From an uncultured Eubacteriales bacterium (GTDB lineage: Bacteria; Bacillota; Clostridia; Oscillospirales; Oscillospiraceae): DNA of 12,720 nt. The notes under the pieces are model-generated. The model was not told where the DNA came from. It saw only the letters and a program-made list of their open reading frames with translations, and ran no database searches. Shown piece after piece: positions 9,630 through 12,720 of this stretch (the stretch's first letter is position 1; the number at the start of each line of letters is the position of its first letter). The stretch covers positions 1 through 12,720 of the forward strand of contig URQA01000068.1 in NCBI GenBank assembly GCA_900549885.1, given 5' to 3'. The translations under genes were made by a program, and so were the position numbers.

Positions 9630-10259
9630 TCACTGGAATGCTTTTAACAGTTTCCGAGTAAAGGACCGGGTCAGCTCATAGATGGAATACCGTGCATAGT
9701 CCACTTGAGCCAGCTCCATTGCCTCCCGCTGCTTCTTTGTAGGTACGGCATAGGGATATACTCCAAACAGGAATGGGAAAAAGGCGTAAAGAAATTCCCG
9801 GATATCCTCCGCCGACATGGCAGGGAAAAATCGTTCCAGGCAGCGGGTAACCGCCCCCATTGCATTGGCATACACCTCTTTGAACGCCACCAGATTTTCC
9901 ATTCGGCTGCGCCCTTCCATGTCGTAGAGATTCATAGACTCCAGCTTCAGCATGCACTCCCGCTTTTCCAAGGTGCGTCCCAGCTCGTGGGCAAAGCCGT
10001 CGATGGACAGTGTATCATATTTCCAGAGGATGGCCTCCAGATCTGCAATCCACGCCTCGTGCTCCCGCTGAAGAAGGGCCAAAAATATCTCTTCCTTGGT
10101 CTGAAAGTAGTTGTAAATGGATGTCCGGGTAAAGGAGGTCTTGGCCCCGATATCCCGGATGGTAATATCCTTAAAGCCCATGGTTTCATAGAGTGCGGCA
10201 CAGGCGTTGACAATCTCTTCCTTTCGGGCATTGGTCAATTCTTCCGAGCCCTTTGGCAT
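9630..10259 (-). CDS. TetR/AcrR-family transcriptional regulator
   Basis: This is a ligand-responsive DNA-binding repressor of 209 aa. The N-terminal helix-turn-helix spans about residues 14-60: ITIRDIGAKTSFTRTSIYN leads into YFQTKEEIF, the family's characteristic recognition helix and following Tyr-Phe. The C-terminal half is helical and variable; I cannot name its ligand. The ATG at 10259 lies 7 nt after the flavodoxin stop, with only a weak GAGAAG ribosome site, so translation probably depends on coupling to the upstream gene. As last gene of the DUF362-flavodoxin-tetR operon it very likely controls the operon promoter, where two palindromes TGACA-N3-TGTCA are found (inference). It could also regulate genes outside the window. 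Confidence 0.93.
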   Translation of the reverse strand: MPKGSEELTNARKEEIVNACAALYETMGFKDITIRDIGAKTSFTRTSIYNYFQTKEEIFLALLQREHEAWIADLEAILWKYDTLSIDGFAHELGRTLEKRECMLKLESMNLYDMEGRSRMENLVAFKEVYANAMGAVTRCLERFFPAMSAEDIREFLYAFFPFLFGVYPYAVPTKKQREAMELAQVDYARYSIYELTRSFTRKLLKAFQ

Positions 10260-10266
10260 AATCTTC

Positions 10267-10737
10267 TCACATCCCTAAGACATTTTTGGCCCAGGATGCG
10301 GCGGTCCGGGCGGTGACAAGCTCGCCCTGTCCCCAGCGCAGCGCAGGGTACTGGCCGTGGAGATGGCGTTCCGCATAGGGCATGCCGCTGCCGCCGGAGG
10401 TGGCGAAGGGAATCATGGTCTTTCCTTCAAAGCCATTCCGGTCCAAAAAGGTGTCCACCACCCGTGGCTCCACACCCCACCAGATTGGGAATCCCACAAA
10501 TACAGTATCGTACTCCCCAAGGTCCGGCATCGGCCCGGCCATAGCTGGACGGCTGTCCGGATCTGTCATCTCCAGGGAACTGCGGCTCTGTTTGTTCCGC
10601 CAATCCAGGTCGGCGGCAGTATAGGGCTGCTCCGGTCGGATCTCATATAGGTCAGCGCCCACAGCTTCCGCTATTTCCTTTGCTGCACGGCCTGTCACCC
10701 CGCTGGCAGAGAAATAGGTAATCAATATTTTGCTCAC
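10267..10737 (-). CDS. Flavodoxin-family FMN protein
   Basis: This is a small, probably FMN-binding redox protein (156 aa) of the flavodoxin type common in anaerobic Clostridia. ILITYFSASGVTGRAAKEIA (4-23) is the first beta-strand plus phosphate-binding loop (SASGVTG, 10-16). VFVGFPIWWG (79-88) and IPFATSGGSGMP (109-120) are the loops that usually cradle the isoalloxazine ring. The start is GTG at 10737, with AAGGAGG 8 nt upstream; no ATG fits. It lies 18 nt after the DUF362 stop and 7 nt before tetR, in one operon. It probably acts as an electron carrier or small quinone/nitro-type reductase; the substrate cannot be read from sequence. It is similar to the Flavodoxin_4 type by memory, not by search. 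Confidence 0.9.
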   Translation of the reverse strand: MSKILITYFSASGVTGRAAKEIAEAVGADLYEIRPEQPYTAADLDWRNKQSRSSLEMTDPDSRPAMAGPMPDLGEYDTVFVGFPIWWGVEPRVVDTFLDRNGFEGKTMIPFATSGGSGMPYAERHLHGQYPALRWGQGELVTARTAASWAKNVLGM

Positions 10738-10755
10738 TTTTATTTCCTCCTTTTC

Positions 10756-11646
10756 TCACAGCTCGATCAGTTCATATTCCCGGGAGCCAAAGCCCAAGTC
10801 AGCGGCCGCCTCAATAGTATGGACGCCGTTGCGGCTAGCGACCCGTTCCATGAATCGCTCTTTCCCCGGGTCGTCAGAGGCTGCCACCAGATCCAGGCAT
10901 GCCTGATCAATGGCCACCGGGTCCAGCGAGGACACGATTCCAATGTCCTTCATGCAGGGATCCTCCGCCACGGCGCAGCAGTCGCAGTCCACAGACAGGT
11001 TTTTCATCACGTTGACAAAGGCGAGTTTTCCCTGGAAGTGTTCCACCACGCTCATAGCCGCATCCGCCATGGCCTCGGGGAACGCCACAAAGTCGGCGTG
11101 CCGCTTCCAGGTCTCATAGCGGTCATCCGTCTTACCCGCCGAGTGAATCAATGCCTTCCCAGCCCGGCTGGCACAGCCGATAGACAGCTGCTTCAACGCC
11201 CCGCCATAGCCTCCCATAGGGTGCCCCTTAAAGTGGGCCAGCACCAGCATCGAGTCATAATTGACCATATTTCTGCCTAGGTGGTTTTCTCTCAACACCT
11301 TGCCCTGAGGAATAGGCCAAATTAGATCAGGCCCTTGGGCATCCATTAGGTCCACATGAAAATACCTGGTCCAACCATGTTCCTCCAGCAGCTTCCAGTG
11401 GGACTCTGTGTGGTCCCGCACTCCGCCGGAGGCATCGCCATAGGCGGTGTTGCACTCCACGACGGTGCCCTTCACTGCCTCTACCATGGGCCGCCAAAAC
11501 TCCGGTCTTAGAAAGTTCTGGTTGCCTTTCTCTCCGGAGTGGACTTTCACTGCTACCCTACCAGGCAGCGCCACCCCCAAGGCACGGTACAATTCAACTA
11601 CCTTCTCCGGTGTAATCTCCCGCGTCAAATAGACCTTGGACTTCAT
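10756..11646 (-). CDS. DUF362 domain-containing protein
   Basis: This is a member of the DUF362 family, whose biochemical function is poorly known and whose members are often linked to Fe-S proteins and anaerobic redox metabolism. Typical segments include VAVKVHSGEKGN (31-42), GGYGGALKQLSIGCASRAGK (145-164) and SSLDPVAIDQACLDLV (239-254). A four-cysteine group, CDCC plus Cys231 (Cys221, 223, 224, 231), could bind a metal or Fe-S cluster. The protein is 296 aa and lacks a separate ferredoxin domain. The start at 11646 is chosen because GGGAGG is correctly spaced; the in-frame ATG nine codons upstream (11673) has no ribosome site. It is the first gene of an operon with a flavodoxin and a TetR regulator, which suggests a redox role. 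Family assignment is fairly sure; function is not known. Confidence 0.88.
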   Translation of the reverse strand: MKSKVYLTREITPEKVVELYRALGVALPGRVAVKVHSGEKGNQNFLRPEFWRPMVEAVKGTVVECNTAYGDASGGVRDHTESHWKLLEEHGWTRYFHVDLMDAQGPDLIWPIPQGKVLRENHLGRNMVNYDSMLVLAHFKGHPMGGYGGALKQLSIGCASRAGKALIHSAGKTDDRYETWKRHADFVAFPEAMADAAMSVVEHFQGKLAFVNVMKNLSVDCDCCAVAEDPCMKDIGIVSSLDPVAIDQACLDLVAASDDPGKERFMERVASRNGVHTIEAAADLGFGSREYELIEL

Positions 11647-11765
11647 CGCCAATCCCTCCCTCAAAACATTCATCTATCTATGCCACTCGCACGTCAGCTC
11701 TTACCCGATGGGCTTCACCGGGTTCCGGCAGGCAGCTTGAACGGTGCCAACTTGGGCTCCCTATT

Positions 11766-11780
11766 CTGACATAGTGTCAG
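11766..11780. promoter_or_regulatory. Operator O1, palindrome CTGACA-N3-TGTCAG
   Basis: This is a perfect 15-bp inverted repeat with centre TAG. It covers roughly +1 to +16 of the predicted transcript, where a bound repressor would block transcription. It shares its half-site with O2 36 bp away (centre to centre). It is assigned to the TetR protein of this operon by context. Confidence 0.75.
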
Positions 11781-11787
11781 CACATTT

Positions 11788-11816
11788 AACATAGCACAGT
11801 CCTGACACAATGTCAA
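11788..11816 (-). promoter_or_regulatory. Promoter of the DUF362-flavodoxin-tetR operon
   Basis: On the minus strand a perfect -35 TTGACA (11816-11811) is followed after 17 nt by TATGTT (11793-11788), with TG one base upstream, which makes an extended -10. Transcription should start near 11781, giving a leader of about 135 nt before the DUF362 start. The -35 lies inside one palindrome, and the predicted start point touches the other. Confidence 0.8.
11803..11815. promoter_or_regulatory. Operator O2, palindrome TGACA-N3-TGTCA overlapping the -35
   Basis: This 13-bp perfect inverted repeat has centre CAA. One half-site is also part of the TTGACA -35 box, so binding would exclude RNA polymerase. 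With O1 it brackets the promoter, the usual layout for autorepression by a TetR-family protein. Confidence 0.75.
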
Positions 11817-12248
11817 TACCCTGCTGCATATTTTACCACTTTCTGCTGTATAGTCTCTGCCTGCGCCTACATCACCTTCCCCCTGAGACATAACACAGCG
11901 TCCAGCCTCGCTTTGGGAACGGAATTTGGCGGAGCTGTAAACGTTTGGTCCATGGCTTGTATCGCCTCTCTAGCGCGGGTCAAAGCGGCATAAACGGCGA
12001 TCCCATGAGCTGAGGACAGCCATTTTTCAACGTACCCCTCCCCTCCTCTATCCATATGGAATAATCAAGGTGCAAATCGAACGCATAGGATGTAGAGGCC
12101 TTGCGAGGCTCGATTCCTGTGTGCTGAATTGCACAAGCCAGGCCCCACAGTTTATGGCATTCAGATGCGCCTTGGGCCGACGCAGCACATATGTGAGCTT
12201 CCAAGGTAAAGAAACAACAGGAATTCTTTTCGTATGGAGGTCTATTCC
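11817..12248. other. Divergent intergenic region upstream of the collagen-like gene
   Basis: No convincing gene was found in these about 430 nt. The part from 11817 to 12050 shows no clear signal apart from a pyrimidine-rich run at 12036-12048. From 12051 onward small palindromes cluster: TCCATATGGA (12051-12060), GCCT-TGCG-AGGC (12098-12109), TGTGC-TGAATT-GCACA (12120-12135), and CCTTGG (12170-12175) paired with CCAAGG (12201-12206) around CACATATGTG (12186-12195). These could form a structured 5' leader or protein sites. No promoter could be assigned with confidence. Confidence 0.4.
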
Positions 12249-12647
12249 ATGAGTTGTTATGGGTATAAGCCCTGCTATACACCTGTACTGACTGAGGAGC
12301 GACTGATTCCAGGACCTCAGGGCGCACCTGGGCCCCAAGGGCCTCAGGGGCCGCGGGGTGAGCGCGGCCCTCAGGGAATCCGAGGGGAAAAAGGCGAGAT
12401 GGGCTGTCCTGGTCCCGTAGGGCCACGGGGAATGATGGGGCTTCAAGGGCCGAGAGGGCCTCAGGGAATACGAGGCGATATGGGGCCGAAGGGTGACCCC
12501 GGTGCTGTCGGCCCCCAGGGCCCGAGGGGAAATCCTGGCCCCATGGGGCCGCAGGGTGATCGCGGCCCTGTCGGGCCTAAAGGAGATGTCGGCCCTGCTG
12601 GGCCTGCCGGCCCGAAGGGAGACAAAGGCGATCCGGGCGAAAAGTGA
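12249..12647 (+). CDS. Short collagen-like Gly-X-Y repeat protein
   Basis: A 132-aa protein has a 21-residue N-terminal head (MSCYGYKPCYTPVLTEERL, with Cys3 and Cys9) and then 37 unbroken Gly-X-Y triplets from Gly22 to the last residue. The repeats are rich in GPQ, GPR, GPK and GDx. Such repeats form triple helices in bacterial surface and spore-coat proteins, for example BclA-like ones. The start at 12249 has GGAGG 8 nt upstream; an ATG five codons earlier (12234) overlaps that ribosome site and is rejected. There is no Sec signal peptide, anchor or C-terminal globular domain. Many relatives carry such a domain after the repeat. Here the frame ends at a TGA that belongs to sequence resembling plsX in another frame, so the 3' end is probably lost. 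Surface or spore location is inference. Confidence 0.85.
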   Translation: MSCYGYKPCYTPVLTEERLIPGPQGAPGPQGPQGPRGERGPQGIRGEKGEMGCPGPVGPRGMMGLQGPRGPQGIRGDMGPKGDPGAVGPQGPRGNPGPMGPQGDRGPVGPKGDVGPAGPAGPKGDKGDPGEK

Positions 12648-12720
12648 TTCTTCTCTGACTGTAGGCTTTAAAATGCTGAAAGAGGGAAAGGGCGACGTAT
12701 TTCTTTCCGCTGGAAACAGC
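12625..12720 (+). pseudogene. plsX: Internal fragment of phosphate acyltransferase PlsX, running off the window
   Basis: In the frame one base ahead of the collagen-like gene, the DNA encodes KAIRAKSDSSLTVGF followed by KMLKEGKGDVFLSAGNS, open to the window end. This aligns without gaps to E. coli PlsX from QAIRAS through LVKEGRAQACVSAGNT (about residues 77-108 from memory), a conserved catalytic-side region. PlsX makes acyl-phosphate from acyl-ACP for phospholipid synthesis. The roughly 75-80 N-terminal residues that should precede are absent; upstream in this frame is only a shadow of the collagen repeat. So this is a 5'-truncated plsX, or a plsX joined wrongly to another sequence. The first 23 bases overlap the last collagen codons. 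Confidence 0.75.

Noticed and set aside
11867..12055. 62-codon frame on the minus strand in the divergent intergenic region
   Set aside because: No Shine-Dalgarno sequence precedes its ATG, codon use is mixed, and I recognise no family. It cannot be excluded but is not supported.
12090..12140. tRNA-like stretch containing CTCGATTCC
   Set aside because: It resembles a T-arm only by chance: there is no acceptor stem, anticodon arm or D-arm at the right distances.
12249..12647. Periodic DNA that might be a CRISPR array or tandem repeat
   Set aside because: The periodicity is 9 bp (Gly-X-Y codons) and not a repeat-spacer pattern, and the frame is open throughout.
12627..12650. Programmed +1 frameshift joining the collagen repeat to the PlsX-like frame
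   Set aside because: The AAG-TGA site would need a Lys tRNA to re-pair on AGT, a poor match, and no stimulatory element is evident. A collagen-PlsX fusion protein also makes no biological sense.

Overview
The window looks like a GC-rich Bacillota genome, probably a gut Oscillospiraceae/Clostridia relative (Flavonifractor-like). This is inferred from strong AGGAGG ribosome binding sites, Firmicutes-type Kdp subunits and the accessory genes; no rRNA or marker gene confirms it. Nearly everything lies on the minus strand, so the layout is described from high to low coordinates.

Right end (about 11.8-12.7 kb, plus strand): a short collagen-like Gly-X-Y protein gene ends abruptly. The sequence continues, in another reading frame, as an internal piece of the acyl-phosphate synthesis enzyme PlsX that runs off the window. 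The junction is either a real gene-truncating recombination or an assembly chimera. It is the oddest thing here.

Middle (9.6-11.8 kb, minus strand): a compact operon encodes a DUF362 protein, a flavodoxin and a TetR-family repressor. Its promoter (TTGACA, 17 bp, extended TATGTT) is flanked by two near-identical palindromes, TGACA-N3-TGTCA. This points to a self-regulated redox/stress module. An O6-alkylguanine-DNA alkyltransferase gene (ogt) follows and ends at a very strong bidirectional terminator.

Left two thirds (0-8.7 kb, minus strand): a Kdp high-affinity potassium uptake locus in the order kdpD, a 32-codon membrane peptide, kdpF, kdpA, kdpB, kdpC, then an unrecognised 295-aa protein. 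kdpF and the 32-codon gene were found by reading the gap upstream of kdpA. KdpFABC is the K+-pumping P-type ATPase, with KdpA as channel-like subunit, KdpB as ATPase, KdpC and KdpF as accessory subunits, and KdpD as sensor kinase. No kdpE response regulator is in the window, although KdpD is complete. A hairpin separates kdpD from the structural genes. kdpA-kdpB and kdpB-kdpC are joined by stop codons that merge with the next gene's Shine-Dalgarno sequence.

No tRNA, rRNA, CRISPR array, insertion sequence or prophage was seen.
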